DNA of 26,201 nt from a virus: IMG/VR virus record IMGVR_UViG_3300023184_000463, positions 1-26,201 of that record, one strand, 5' to 3'. This document shows, piece by piece, positions 8,119 to 15,021 of the stretch. The position numbers and the translations under genes are program-made. Each line of letters opens with the position of its first letter. Positions within the stretch are counted from its first letter, which is position 1. Under the pieces are notes generated by a model that searched no databases, had not been told where the DNA came from, and saw nothing but the letters and a program-made list of their open reading frames with translations.

Positions 8119-8839
8119 TAAAGAAACTTTATCAATCTCATGGTGTGACAATGGTGTGACTGATGGCAAGTTCACAGAAGGACTTGTATACACGATGCTT
8201 ATGGCACACACAGTTGGTGTGCCTATTAACAATGCAATGAGAGTTAAGGGTAATCAGATCTCTCGTCAACGCATGGAGCTATTCAATCTATGGGCTGACC
8301 AATCTAAAACTGATTGGCTGCTATGGGTTGATTCAGATATTGTTCTCACCAAGGAAGTTCTCAAGCTTCTATGGGAGACAGCAGACAAGGTCTCACGACC
8401 TGTTGTTACCGGTGTATACTTTGTTTGGAAAGACAGCATCAATAACCTACCGGTTCCTATGCCCACGATATTCAAAAAAGGAACGCATGAATATCAGATT
8501 GAATACATCCACCCACTACCTGAAAATGAAATCATTGAAGTTGATTCAGCCGGGTTTGGTTGCTTACTAATGCATAAGTCAATCATCCCTAAATTAAGGG
8601 ATAAGTTCAAGGATCAGAGTTTCTTTGCTGAGAAAGATCTTGGTGGAGATAGGTTTATTGGTGAAGACATAATCTTCTTTAATAAACTAAAAGAGACAGG
8701 CACCCCTGTGTATGCACATACTGGTGCATTGGTTACGCATATGAAGACAATACCTTTTGATATTTCTTACTATGCACTATTCTGGACAGCCTATAACAAG
8801 GTGCAAGAAGACATCAAGAAAGGTGTAGCAGATGAGTGA
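8090..8839 (+). CDS. Glycosyltransferase-like protein (GT-A fold)
   Basis: A 249-aa protein from the ATG at 8090; GTG at 8105, with AAAGG upstream, is an alternative start. A DSD motif (DXD type, residues 81-83 in WLLWVDSDIVL) is the metal/nucleotide-sugar site of GT-A glycosyltransferases. It is followed by VVTGVYFVWKD, an acceptor-side AGFGCLLMHKSIIPKL (GxGxxL pattern) and FIGEDIIFFNKL (ED motif), all usual in phage GT2-like enzymes. It could glycosylate DNA, a virion protein or a host glycan. Proximity to replication genes would favour DNA or regulatory targets, but the substrate cannot be read. It overlaps the nuclease gene by 8 bases. Confidence 0.7.
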   Translation: MKGRQVPHSSKETLSISWCDNGVTDGKFTEGLVYTMLMAHTVGVPINNAMRVKGNQISRQRMELFNLWADQSKTDWLLWVDSDIVLTKEVLKLLWETADKVSRPVVTGVYFVWKDSINNLPVPMPTIFKKGTHEYQIEYIHPLPENEIIEVDSAGFGCLLMHKSIIPKLRDKFKDQSFFAEKDLGGDRFIGEDIIFFNKLKETGTPVYAHTGALVTHMKTIPFDISYYALFWTAYNKVQEDIKKGVADE

Positions 8840-9788
8840 GATCAAAGATTTACTTATCCAAGTTCTACGAGCTAAGGATGCAAGTAAATCTCGTAGCACT
8901 CAAGTGCAGATAGGGCCATCAGAACTCGGTGGCTGTTCACGCAAAGTTTGGTTTCGGTTAAATGGACAAGCCGAAACTAATGACAACGAACTCAAACTAG
9001 CAGCCATCATGGGAACGGCCATCCATGCAGAGATTGAGAAATCAATCGAAGCTTTGGATCCGGATGGTAAGAAGTATCTAGTTGAGACCGAAGTCGAATA
9101 CAATGGAATGAAAGCCCATATAGATCTATTCATTCCTGAAACTGGTGCAGTCGTTGACTGGAAGACAACAAAGGTAAAGAACCTAAGTTACTTCCCATCG
9201 AAGAACCAGCGTTGGCAAGTTCATACATATGGCTACCTGTTGGAGAAGAACGGTTACAAAGTTAAGACCGTTAACTTGTGTGCCATAGCCCGGGATGGTG
9301 ATGAACGAGATGTAAAGGTTCATACTGAAGACTACGATCCAACCATTGCTGAAGAAGCATTGGCTTGGCTTGAGAGTATTAAGAATGCAGCCGATGCACC
9401 TGAACCTGAAAAGGATGCCAGCTACTGTCAGTTCTATTGTAAGTTCTACGACTCTTCTGGGGAGTTGGGTTGTACTGGACTAAAAAAAGAACTGAACAAA
9501 ACCTCGGAAGTCGAGATCGAAGATACTGAGGTGGACAACAATGCCTTGTTGTTCTTACAAATAGGAAACCAGATCGATGATCTGGAAGCGAAGCGTGAGA
9601 GTCTTCGAGCTTCACTCGAAGGCATCTTCGGTAGGACACGAAGTGGGGTCGACATTAGTTGGACTACTGTCGCAGGTCGTGCATCTATCGATGAGAAGGA
9701 AGTAGAGAAACTCTTGGGCTTCGTACCTAAAAAACCAGTCGGCAAAGAATCAGTCCGACTCAACATCAAACACATAAAGGAGAAATAA
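8832..9788 (+). CDS. Cas4/AddB-like PD-(D/E)XK nuclease with Fe-S cluster
   Basis: A 318-aa protein with ribosome-binding site AAAGGTG. The motifs of RecB-family exonucleases are in order: GTAIHAEIE (H65, E68), HIDLF (D98), VDWKTT (D109, K111) and QVHTYGYLL (Q129, Y133). Four cysteines, C35 in GGCSRK and C199, C203 and C214 near the C-terminal part, match the 4Fe-4S staple of Cas4 and AddB. Such enzymes resect DNA ends. In phages they support recombination-dependent replication together with an annealing or strand-exchange protein. The zinc-ribbon protein and RecA-like ATPase downstream are candidate partners. The last 80 residues form a charged helical extension not needed for the nuclease core. 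Confidence 0.8.
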   Translation: MSEIKDLLIQVLRAKDASKSRSTQVQIGPSELGGCSRKVWFRLNGQAETNDNELKLAAIMGTAIHAEIEKSIEALDPDGKKYLVETEVEYNGMKAHIDLFIPETGAVVDWKTTKVKNLSYFPSKNQRWQVHTYGYLLEKNGYKVKTVNLCAIARDGDERDVKVHTEDYDPTIAEEALAWLESIKNAADAPEPEKDASYCQFYCKFYDSSGELGCTGLKKELNKTSEVEIEDTEVDNNALLFLQIGNQIDDLEAKRESLRASLEGIFGRTRSGVDISWTTVAGRASIDEKEVEKLLGFVPKKPVGKESVRLNIKHIKEK

Positions 9789-9789
9789 G

Positions 9790-10197
9790 ATGGCCGAACT
9801 AGGCTTTCAAGTATCAACAAAGACAAACGATGGAACAATCTTTGTCATTGCAGATGCAACATATCAAGGCTTCTCACAGAAATTAGCAGAAGCTTTAGAT
9901 CCAAGTGGTGCCGAGTCACTACTACAAGCCATGGCTAACGCCTTTAGTGGCTCTCAACCAATGACCACACAAGCGATTGCACAGTCATTCAATGCAACCG
10001 TAATAACGCCACCACAAGATGCATGGGGTCAGCCAGCGAATGCTGCCCCTTCTAACGGCCCAGTCTGTAAGCATGGAGAAGGAGCCAAGTTAGTTCCTGC
10101 TGGAACTGCCAAAGCTTCTGGAAAGCCTTATCGTGCTTTCTATGCTTGCTCACGACCACAGGGCCAGCAATGCGACTTCAGAGCAAACGCTTCTTAA
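9790..10197 (+). CDS. Zinc-ribbon (GRF-like) putative ssDNA-binding protein
   Basis: A 135-aa protein with a strong ribosome-binding site (AAAGGAG). Residues 1-75 form a small mixed alpha/beta region (FVIADATYQGFSQKLAEAL). A Pro/Ala linker (75-90) leads to a compact C-terminal ribbon with C93, H95, C120 and C128, patterned CxH...C-x7-C around GKPYRAFYACSRP. Ribbons of this type (GRF or topoisomerase zinc fingers) bind single-stranded nucleic acid. Position directly after the Cas4-like nuclease suggests cooperation in end processing. Its exact role is unknown; it may be the phage single-strand binding protein. Confidence 0.6.
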   Translation: MAELGFQVSTKTNDGTIFVIADATYQGFSQKLAEALDPSGAESLLQAMANAFSGSQPMTTQAIAQSFNATVITPPQDAWGQPANAAPSNGPVCKHGEGAKLVPAGTAKASGKPYRAFYACSRPQGQQCDFRANAS

Positions 10198-10475
10198 TCT
10201 CGTTGGTGAGGCAGGGTAAACCAAATTACCCTGCCTTTACTGGCACCGAAGCTTGTGCTTCTATCGGCAACGAACATTTCTGCACAGAGGAAAGAGACTT
10301 CACCCATTACGAAACACTTCGTAATGTATGTGCAAGTTGTCCACTTCTAGAAGATTGTTTTAACTGGGCATTACATAATGAAGACTTCCATTTTTGGGGA
10401 GGAACTTCTGCAATAGAACGGAGAAGGATCCGTGAAGAATTGAAACTAAAAAGATTGAGGAGTATTGCTGCATAA
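10170..10475 (+). CDS. WhiB-family Fe-S transcriptional regulator
   Basis: A 101-aa protein; ATG at 10170 was chosen over the TTG codons at 10146 and 10203 and lies in a 28-base overlap with the previous gene. WhiB signatures are present: C29 and C38, then C54-x2-C57-x5-C63 (NVCASCPLLEDC), which ligate a 4Fe-4S cluster. The HFWGGTS turn (74-80) and a basic end (ERRRIREELKLKRLR) follow, which contacts DNA. WhiB proteins occur only in Actinobacteria and their phages and act by binding region 4 of the principal sigma factor. A phage copy may redirect host transcription, as TM4 WhiB does. This is the strongest evidence for the host group. Confidence 0.9.
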   Translation: MRLQSKRFLISLVRQGKPNYPAFTGTEACASIGNEHFCTEERDFTHYETLRNVCASCPLLEDCFNWALHNEDFHFWGGTSAIERRRIREELKLKRLRSIAA

Positions 10476-11329
10476 TGTTGAACTTACTGCAAGCGGTTCA
10501 CAGCACAAGCTCCTCTGCTAAACCCTTACCGGATGTATGGGCTGGACTTAGACAGCATGGTATGCGATTCCGTCAGTCACAGTTGTGTCTTATCGCAGGT
10601 CAACCAAACTCAGGTAAGAGTTTGATGGCGTTGGTATACGCCTTGAAGACAGGAGTTCCGACTCTTTACTTCTCGGCGGATACCGACCCCATTACTCAGA
10701 TGTTTAGAACAGTTGCAGGTTTGACTGGACTACCACAGCAACAGGTTGAAACATACTTGGATGCAGATTCACATTACTTTGATCCATTGCTACAGGAGAG
10801 AGGCTCACATATTAAGTGGGTCTTTGATCCATCACCGGACATTGATGCAATCGAGTTAGAGATCCTCGCTTATGGCGAGGTCTATGGCATGGCACCTGCA
10901 TTGATTGTGATTGATAACTTGATGAACTGTGTATCAGTTACTGGCGAAGAGTGGTCTGGTATCAGAGCCATAATGTCAGAGCTACACCATGTGGCTCGCA
11001 AGACTGGTGCTTGTGTCCTTGCACTAACTCACATGAGTGAGGCAGGAACTGGAGATCCAAAGATGCCAGCACCTCGCCGAGCAATACTCGGTAAGGCCTC
11101 GCAACTTCCATCAATGATCTTATCTATTGCGATGAACCCGGAGTTCCAAGAGTTCAGAGTTGCAGCAGTTAAGAATAGATTCGGTGAACACTCAGCAGAT
11201 GCATCTAACTTTGTAACGCTGGGTATCGATGCATCACGAGTTCAGATAGTGGATCGAGATGTTCAGGGCATGGCTGATCTAAGACCGGGGGTGAACTTCG
11301 TTGGACTCCAAGCAATCTCGGGCCAATAA
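10475..11329 (+). CDS. RecA/DnaB-type ATPase, probable replicative helicase or recombinase
   Basis: A 284-aa protein starting in a TAATG overlap. Walker A is GQPNSGKS (42-49). Walker B is LIVIDN (143-148). A sensor strand LALTHMSE (183-190) follows. The core resembles DnaB C-terminal or RadA/RecA-like ATPase domains. Absence of a DnaB N-terminal domain and the short length suggest a minimal phage helicase or strand-exchange ATPase. It lies upstream of a resolvase-like nuclease and the primase, so helicase-primase cooperation is plausible. The 3' end overlaps the next gene by 29 bases. Whether it is a helicase or a UvsX-like recombinase cannot be decided from motifs alone. Confidence 0.75.
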   Translation: MLNLLQAVHSTSSSAKPLPDVWAGLRQHGMRFRQSQLCLIAGQPNSGKSLMALVYALKTGVPTLYFSADTDPITQMFRTVAGLTGLPQQQVETYLDADSHYFDPLLQERGSHIKWVFDPSPDIDAIELEILAYGEVYGMAPALIVIDNLMNCVSVTGEEWSGIRAIMSELHHVARKTGACVLALTHMSEAGTGDPKMPAPRRAILGKASQLPSMILSIAMNPEFQEFRVAAVKNRFGEHSADASNFVTLGIDASRVQIVDRDVQGMADLRPGVNFVGLQAISGQ

Positions 11330-11678
11330 AAGAAAGGGTGCAACATGGGAGACAGATCTAGTTGAGTATTTTAGGGAGAAGGAATTCAATCCTGTTGAAA
11401 GACTAAGGCTCTCAGGCACTAGCGATGAAGGTGATATGTGGTTATGGGCACCGGACATCCAAAGTTTCATCGTAGTCGAGGCAAAGAATGAGAAGTCATT
11501 TAAGCTTGGGCCATGGGTAGAGGAAGCAAGTATTGAAGTAAGAAACTGGATGAAGAAAAGAAAGTCTTCGCCAGCGATACCAATCGTTATCGCTAAGCGT
11601 AGGCAGCATGGCATAGGCAAGTCATTTGTAATCATGGAGTTAGATACATTTACGGAGGTATTAAAATGGAAACAGTAG
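11301..11678 (+). CDS. Holliday-junction-resolvase-like PD-(D/E)XK nuclease
   Basis: A 125-aa protein starting at TTG with GGGGGTG nine bases upstream. The N-terminus is basic (SRANKRKG). The catalytic pattern is E17 (GATWETDLVEYF), D45 (SGTSDEGDMWL) and E60-A-K62 (FIVVEAKNE), the arrangement of Hjc-type and similar small archaeal and phage resolvases. Length fits that family (about 120-140 aa). It likely resolves branched replication or recombination intermediates before packaging. It is embedded in the replication operon with overlaps on both sides. Confidence 0.7.
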   Translation: MDSKQSRANKRKGATWETDLVEYFREKEFNPVERLRLSGTSDEGDMWLWAPDIQSFIVVEAKNEKSFKLGPWVEEASIEVRNWMKKRKSSPAIPIVIAKRRQHGIGKSFVIMELDTFTEVLKWKQ

Positions 11679-11857
11679 TAGGCGTATTGATCGTAATAGC
11701 AGGTGTTGCTTTGTATCATTTCTTAGAACACTTGTATTACACATTCGATGCAAGGTTAGAACAGAAGAAAATGGAACGGCGTATTGAAGAATACAACTCT
11801 TACCTTAAGCAGTTGGAACGAACTCAGAAGAAGAAGCCAGTAAGAAAGACTTACTAA
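11666..11857 (+). CDS. Small membrane-anchored coiled-coil protein
   Basis: A 63-aa protein with a good ribosome-binding site (GGAGG). Residues 3-26 form one transmembrane helix (VVGVLIVIAGVALYHFLEHL). The rest is a highly charged helix (RLEQKKMERRIEEYNSYLKQ) ending in a basic tail (KKKPVRKTY). It starts inside the resolvase gene and its stop overlaps the primase start (TAATG). A membrane tether for the replication complex is conceivable. The family is not recognised. Confidence 0.6.
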   Translation: METVVGVLIVIAGVALYHFLEHLYYTFDARLEQKKMERRIEEYNSYLKQLERTQKKKPVRKTY

Positions 11858-12237
11858 TGGCCGCCGACCCAGAGCTTCTCAAGGCTGTGGTCGAATACTA
11901 TGGTGGAGAAGTAAGAGAAGGCTATTCAAAGCCTGTTAGATGCTGTTTCCATAACGATACTCGAAGGTCTGCTGTTATGAGTACAGACGGAGAGAAGGCA
12001 GGACTTTACTTCTGCCACACCTGTGGCATAGGTGGAGATGCATACTCATTACTAATGTGGAAAGAAGGGGTGGATTTTCGTGTTGCTTTCGATAGAGCGT
12101 CTGACATTGCTAAACGAGCTGGCTACGACATATCACAAAAAGATAAACGAGGAGACGGTCTCTTACCTAAAAGGTCGGGGGTTCAGTCAGGAGCTGGCAA
12201 GCGAGCATCTTCTGGGAAGCGTACCAGTCGACTGTGA
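11857..12237 (+). CDS. DNA primase, zinc-binding half (frame 1 of a split gene)
   Basis: This ORF encodes the N-terminal CHC2-type zinc domain of a DnaG-like primase: C30-x-H32 (CCFHNDT), then C53-x2-C56 (YFCHTCGIGGDAYSLL). The usual helix follows (WKEGVDFRVAFDRASDIAKRAGYDI, here residues 69-92). After about residue 95 the reading turns to Ser/Gly/Arg-rich noise (KRGDGLLPKRSG...) and stops at 12237. The TOPRIM half lies in the +1 frame. A +1 slip (or -2) at the A5 run 12137-12141 (CAA AAA G) would yield one protein of about 290 aa. It may be a programmed frameshift, a frameshift mutation, an assembly error or two separately made proteins. Confidence 0.75.
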   Translation: MAADPELLKAVVEYYGGEVREGYSKPVRCCFHNDTRRSAVMSTDGEKAGLYFCHTCGIGGDAYSLLMWKEGVDFRVAFDRASDIAKRAGYDISQKDKRGDGLLPKRSGVQSGAGKRASSGKRTSRL

Positions 12238-12730
12238 CCCGAGCCATGTCCAATTCATTGGATGGTTATCCATTCCATACAGAGTCGTCAATGGCGTTGC
12301 AGGTTTCAAGTTCCGAAGGATTGATGAACTTCCGGGGCCTAGATACATGGCACCAATGCATCAACCAGCAAGATTGTTCAACGCAGTTGATCTACAAAAG
12401 CCTTCGGATACCATTGCAATTTGCGAGGGAGAGTTGGATGCAGTCATTGCTAGTCAACTCTTGCCTTCAGTTGGAGTGCCGGGTGTTAAAGCTTGGCGAC
12501 CACACTTCAATAGATTATTTGGTGGCTATCGAAGAGTCCTTGTCTTGGCAGACAATGATGATAAGAAAGATGGATCTAATCCGGGAATGGAGTTGGCCGA
12601 GAAAGTTTTACAAGAAGTTGAACACGCAGAGTTGATACCACTTCCACTTGGAAGTGATGTAAACTCTATAGTATTAGATGAGGGTTTAGATGGGCTACGA
12701 AGGAGACTGGGAATAGATGAGCGTGTATGA
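12080..12730 (+). CDS. DNA primase, TOPRIM half (frame 2 of a split gene)
   Basis: The C-terminal part of a DnaG-like primase. The true coding part seems to begin at 12143 with INEETVSYLKGRGFSQELA, the segment that normally follows the zinc domain. TOPRIM motifs follow: ICEGELDAV (catalytic Glu) and VLVLADNDDKKDG (metal-binding Asp residues). The only in-frame starts before this region are TTG codons at 12080 and 12113. The first has AAGGGG about eleven bases upstream, and both would add residues that look non-native. No start codon follows the GAGGAG at 12149. The TOPRIM half is therefore most simply made by frameshifting from the zinc half. Confidence 0.75.
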   Translation: MLLSIERLTLLNELATTYHKKINEETVSYLKGRGFSQELASEHLLGSVPVDCDPSHVQFIGWLSIPYRVVNGVAGFKFRRIDELPGPRYMAPMHQPARLFNAVDLQKPSDTIAICEGELDAVIASQLLPSVGVPGVKAWRPHFNRLFGGYRRVLVLADNDDKKDGSNPGMELAEKVLQEVEHAELIPLPLGSDVNSIVLDEGLDGLRRRLGIDERV

Positions 12731-13157
12731 GCATGGAATCGGTAGATCTAATGACGATGCAGAGTTTGAAAGAATTATTGGAGGGGCTAGGCCTAAAAGT
12801 CCTAAGCCTAAAGCAAAACCCAAGTCAGCCTTTGGCCCTCGAGATAGTAGTTCAACTACCGCAGATCCGGTGATGAATCAGTTCGTTGCTGACTCGTGGG
12901 ATATTATCGATGAGCTTGGCAACCTACTGATTAGTAAGCAAAGAGACTACGGCCCGGGCAATATCAACAATGCATACGGTGGCCCTATCAATGGGTTGAT
13001 GGTTCGTATGGGTGATAAGTTCGAACGACTAAAGAATCTACTTGCATCTGGTGAGAAGCCACAGCATGAATCCATTGAGGATTCTTTCAAGGATCTTGCT
13101 AACTATTGCATCATTGCCATGATGGTTACTCGTGGAAAGTGGCCAGAAAACAAGTGA
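12717..13157 (+). CDS. DUF1599-like (Nmad1-type) protein
   Basis: A 146-aa protein with AAGGAG upstream, overlapping the primase end by 14 bases. Residues 1-52 are a variable Pro/Lys-rich N-terminus. The conserved part begins at LLISKQRDYGPGN (71-83), followed by RMGDKFERLKNLL (97-109) and ESIEDSFKDLANYCIIAMMV (118-137). The KxxDYG, R-x-DK-x-x-R and E...D...DLxNY motifs are those of DUF1599/Nmad1 proteins, a MazG-like all-alpha NTP-binding group linked to phage nucleotide modification. It may bind or hydrolyse a nucleotide in the precursor pool. Whether this phage has modified bases is not known. Confidence 0.65.
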   Translation: MSVYEHGIGRSNDDAEFERIIGGARPKSPKPKAKPKSAFGPRDSSSTTADPVMNQFVADSWDIIDELGNLLISKQRDYGPGNINNAYGGPINGLMVRMGDKFERLKNLLASGEKPQHESIEDSFKDLANYCIIAMMVTRGKWPENK

Positions 13158-13255
13158 AGAAATTTTTTTTAATTGCAACTCTTGTAATTACATTGGTGTT
13201 CTTCGTTGCTAAGTTCGTGATGGATGCCATCATCGAACTAGAAGATGATGACTAA
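13154..13255 (+). CDS. 33-aa single-helix membrane peptide
   Basis: A tiny gene starting with GTG (GTGA overlap with the previous stop) and ending TAATG with the sigma-like gene. The peptide is MKKFFLIATLVITLVFFVAK followed by FVMDAI and an acidic tail ELEDDD: one transmembrane helix with a basic N-terminus. Overlaps on both sides support it. Function unknown. Confidence 0.55.
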   Translation: MKKFFLIATLVITLVFFVAKFVMDAIIELEDDD

Positions 13256-13896
13256 TGCAAGAAAAAGATCGTGCTGAGGATCATCTCGATGATCTCGTGC
13301 ATATATCCGCAGCACACATCCATCGCAGGTTTACTGGCTATGTAGACAAAGAAGATTTAATTCAAGAGCTTCGAGTCTATGTTCTTAAGCGACCTCACTT
13401 AGCCAAGATGTTGGATGAGGCTTACGAGGTAAGCAAGGATGAGACTAAGTGGGTAGCAAGACGGATCATGGCACGATTCCGCAGGACAGTTGAGAAGTAT
13501 TCTCGTAAAGAGAAAGCAGCAAAGCTTGGCTACTCAACTGGCGATGAATTCTTCTATGACACAGCAACGATTGCAAAGATGTTGCCGGTTGCATTTGAGT
13601 TTGATACTCACGGTGCAGTATTGGTGGACAAAGTAGATGATGGAACTCCACGCAAACCATCGGTGCCAAGTGAGGGTGGCAATATATTGGCGATGGTGAT
13701 TGATCTTAGATCTGCCATTGATTTACTGGATACTGATGAGCAGGTGATGTTACGCAACAGGTATTCCACTAGCCCAATGACTCTTTCTGAGATAGCAGAA
13801 GAGATGGGTATTAGCGATTCAACAGTAGATAGAAAGATTCAAGGCTCACTAAGAAAGATCATCGATCACTTAGGAGGGCCAACGCCTTGGGTCTGA
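13255..13896 (+). CDS. Sigma-70-like RNA polymerase sigma factor
   Basis: A 213-aa protein. Residues 15-48 (AHIHRRFTGYVDKEDLIQEL) resemble sigma region 2 core-binding helices. A basic segment follows (KWVARRIMARFRRTVEKYSR, 65-84). Residues 152-204 are a clear region 4 helix-turn-helix: AIDLLDTDEQVMLRNRY, then MTLSEIAEEMGISDSTVDRK. The middle linker is unusual. It is probably a phage-encoded alternative sigma directing late transcription, perhaps of the structural genes. Its co-occurrence with WhiB, which binds sigma region 4 in the host, suggests coordinated takeover of RNA polymerase. The gene begins in a TAATG overlap and ends overlapping the next gene. Confidence 0.7.
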   Translation: MQEKDRAEDHLDDLVHISAAHIHRRFTGYVDKEDLIQELRVYVLKRPHLAKMLDEAYEVSKDETKWVARRIMARFRRTVEKYSRKEKAAKLGYSTGDEFFYDTATIAKMLPVAFEFDTHGAVLVDKVDDGTPRKPSVPSEGGNILAMVIDLRSAIDLLDTDEQVMLRNRYSTSPMTLSEIAEEMGISDSTVDRKIQGSLRKIIDHLGGPTPWV

Positions 13897-14363
13897 AGAT
13901 AACTCTCGAAAGATACGAGGTAGTTCTTGCTGCTAACACAGCGATTGAACGCTATGTATCTACGATGAAGAATGTACAGATGCGTGGGTTGCAAGACATG
14001 GATCCTTGGCAAAGAATCCTTCTTGATGTAGATGGTTGCGGTGCTGAGATAGCAGTAGCTAAGTATCTTGGTGTCTACTGGGGTGGTGCCTTCGGTCAAG
14101 GTGGTGTAGATATTGAACCAAACATCGATGTTAAATACACAAAGCATGAGCAGGGTAGATTACTTGTTAGACCTGATGCTAAAGATGATGTGAAGTTCGT
14201 ATTAGTTAGAGGTGGTATGCCTAACTACGAATTGATTGGTTGGATCATGGGTGCAGAAGCAAAGAACCCGGAGTGGTTGGATAAACCTGACTGGCGTAGA
14301 CCAGAGATCTATTGCGTACCAGAGGAGAGTCTAAGAAAATTCAGAGGGAGTTACAATAACTAA
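13887..14363 (+). CDS. Putative PD-(D/E)XK-type nuclease
   Basis: A 158-aa protein starting at TTG, chosen because AGGAGGG lies eight bases upstream; it overlaps the sigma-like gene by 10 bases. The motif set GCGAEIAVAKYLGV (E54), then NIDVKYTKHEQGRLLV (D81-V-K83), then VKFVLVRGG and GWIMGAEA, matches a group of small phage proteins with a restriction-endonuclease-like core. It may be a structure-specific or host-DNA nuclease. Only part of the active site can be assigned, so the fold call is tentative. The stop overlaps the next ATG (TAATG). Confidence 0.55.
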   Translation: MGLKITLERYEVVLAANTAIERYVSTMKNVQMRGLQDMDPWQRILLDVDGCGAEIAVAKYLGVYWGGAFGQGGVDIEPNIDVKYTKHEQGRLLVRPDAKDDVKFVLVRGGMPNYELIGWIMGAEAKNPEWLDKPDWRRPEIYCVPEESLRKFRGSYNN

Positions 14364-14545
14364 TGGCTACATACGAATACAGTTGCAGTAAGTGTGGGAT
14401 CAGCGTTGAGATCGAACGCAGAATGACAGAGGAAGAAGCTGCACCTAAATGTGATTGTGGTTTGATGATGTCTCGAGTATGGACAGCAACGCCTACAGTA
14501 TTCAAAGCTGGTGGTTTCTACTCGGTAGATAATCCAAGGACATAA
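14363..14545 (+). CDS. FmdB-type zinc-ribbon protein
   Basis: A 60-aa protein with the classic opening MATYEYSCSKCG (C8, C11), a short acidic hairpin, then KCDCGLMMSRVW (C30, C32) and a Phe/Tyr-rich end (FKAGGFYSVDN). This is the CxxC_CxxC_SSSS/FmdB putative regulatory family, common in actinobacteria and phages. It binds zinc; no biochemical function is firmly established. It is the last gene of the replication operon, just before the terminator. Confidence 0.75.
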   Translation: MATYEYSCSKCGISVEIERRMTEEEAAPKCDCGLMMSRVWTATPTVFKAGGFYSVDNPRT

Positions 14546-14552
14546 AACTAAA

Positions 14553-14570
14553 GCCCTCCCGAAGGAGGGC
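14553..14570. terminator. Bidirectional hairpin terminator between convergent operons
   Basis: GCCCTCC (14553-14559) pairs with GGAGGGC (14564-14570) around CGAA, which reads TTCG on the minus strand. Outer CTAA/TTAG arms extend the stem. On the minus strand the stem is followed by TTTAGTTTT, so it best terminates the minus-strand operon, while it also closes the plus-strand replication operon. Confidence 0.75.
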
Positions 14571-14582
14571 CTTAGCACCTAG

Positions 14583-14601
14583 AGTGGGGAATCAACCCAC
14601 T
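14583..14601. repeat. Second hairpin in convergent gap
   Basis: AGTGGG (14583-14588) and CCCACT (14596-14601) form a perfect six-base stem with a seven-base loop, 16 bases after the last minus-strand stop. It may assist termination. No T-run follows on either strand. Confidence 0.45.
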
Positions 14602-14616
14602 ACATTTATCTTAGCA

Positions 14617-15021
14617 TTACTTTCCGTAATCTTCTTTTAAGAATCTACCACAATATGGCCAAGGCTTAGAGCCTCGATCAACATAGATGTGAAGAGCTAC
14701 ATAGAACTGTTCGAGCAATGTGGAATCTTTCGGTTGCTTGCCGCTGTTGCCACCGTGAGCAATCCAAGTCCGTGGATACTCAATCTGGAATGCCCCCTGA
14801 AACTGTTTGCGTTTGCCGCTGACGGCGTTGAGCCGACCAGAGGATTCACACATAGCCAATTTTTGCCACGATAAAGGTAGTTGATCCAAAGATAAGTCCG
14901 GAATCTCCACGACTTTTGGAACTACCTCTTTAGATTTTATTTCTAAATGGATCGGGGCGTTTGGGGTCAGCGAAATCGCCAACCCCAAAGCCACCAATCC
15001 AATTATGAATCGGTGATGCAT
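14617..15021 (-). CDS. Rpf-like peptidoglycan hydrolase (secreted)
   Basis: A 134-aa protein; ATG at 15021 was chosen because AAGGAG lies seven bases upstream and the start overlaps the preceding stop (TAATG). Residues 1-22 form a signal peptide or anchor (MHHRFIIGLVALGLAISLTP). Residues 50-134 form a resuscitation-promoting-factor/transglycosylase-like domain: WQKLAMCESSGRLN with the catalytic Glu at 59, FQGAFQIEYPRTW, and C124, which could pair with C58. Rpf enzymes cleave glycan strands and are characteristic of Actinobacteria. As a phage product in an operon opposed to the main lysis cassette, it may remodel the wall early, or weaken it during lysis. It is the terminal gene of the minus-strand operon. 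Confidence 0.75.
   Translation of the reverse strand: MHHRFIIGLVALGLAISLTPNAPIHLEIKSKEVVPKVVEIPDLSLDQLPLSWQKLAMCESSGRLNAVSGKRKQFQGAFQIEYPRTWIAHGGNSGKQPKDSTLLEQFYVALHIYVDRGSKPWPYCGRFLKEDYGK

Noticed and set aside
12234-12635. Plus-strand ORF inside the primase TOPRIM half.
   Set aside because: The overlapping frame carries clear TOPRIM motifs; this one has none.
14583-14601. Minus strand resembles a tRNA T-arm (GTGGG, seven-base loop, CCCAC).
   Set aside because: The loop lacks the TTC-R-A pattern, and no acceptor, D or anticodon stem is found around it.
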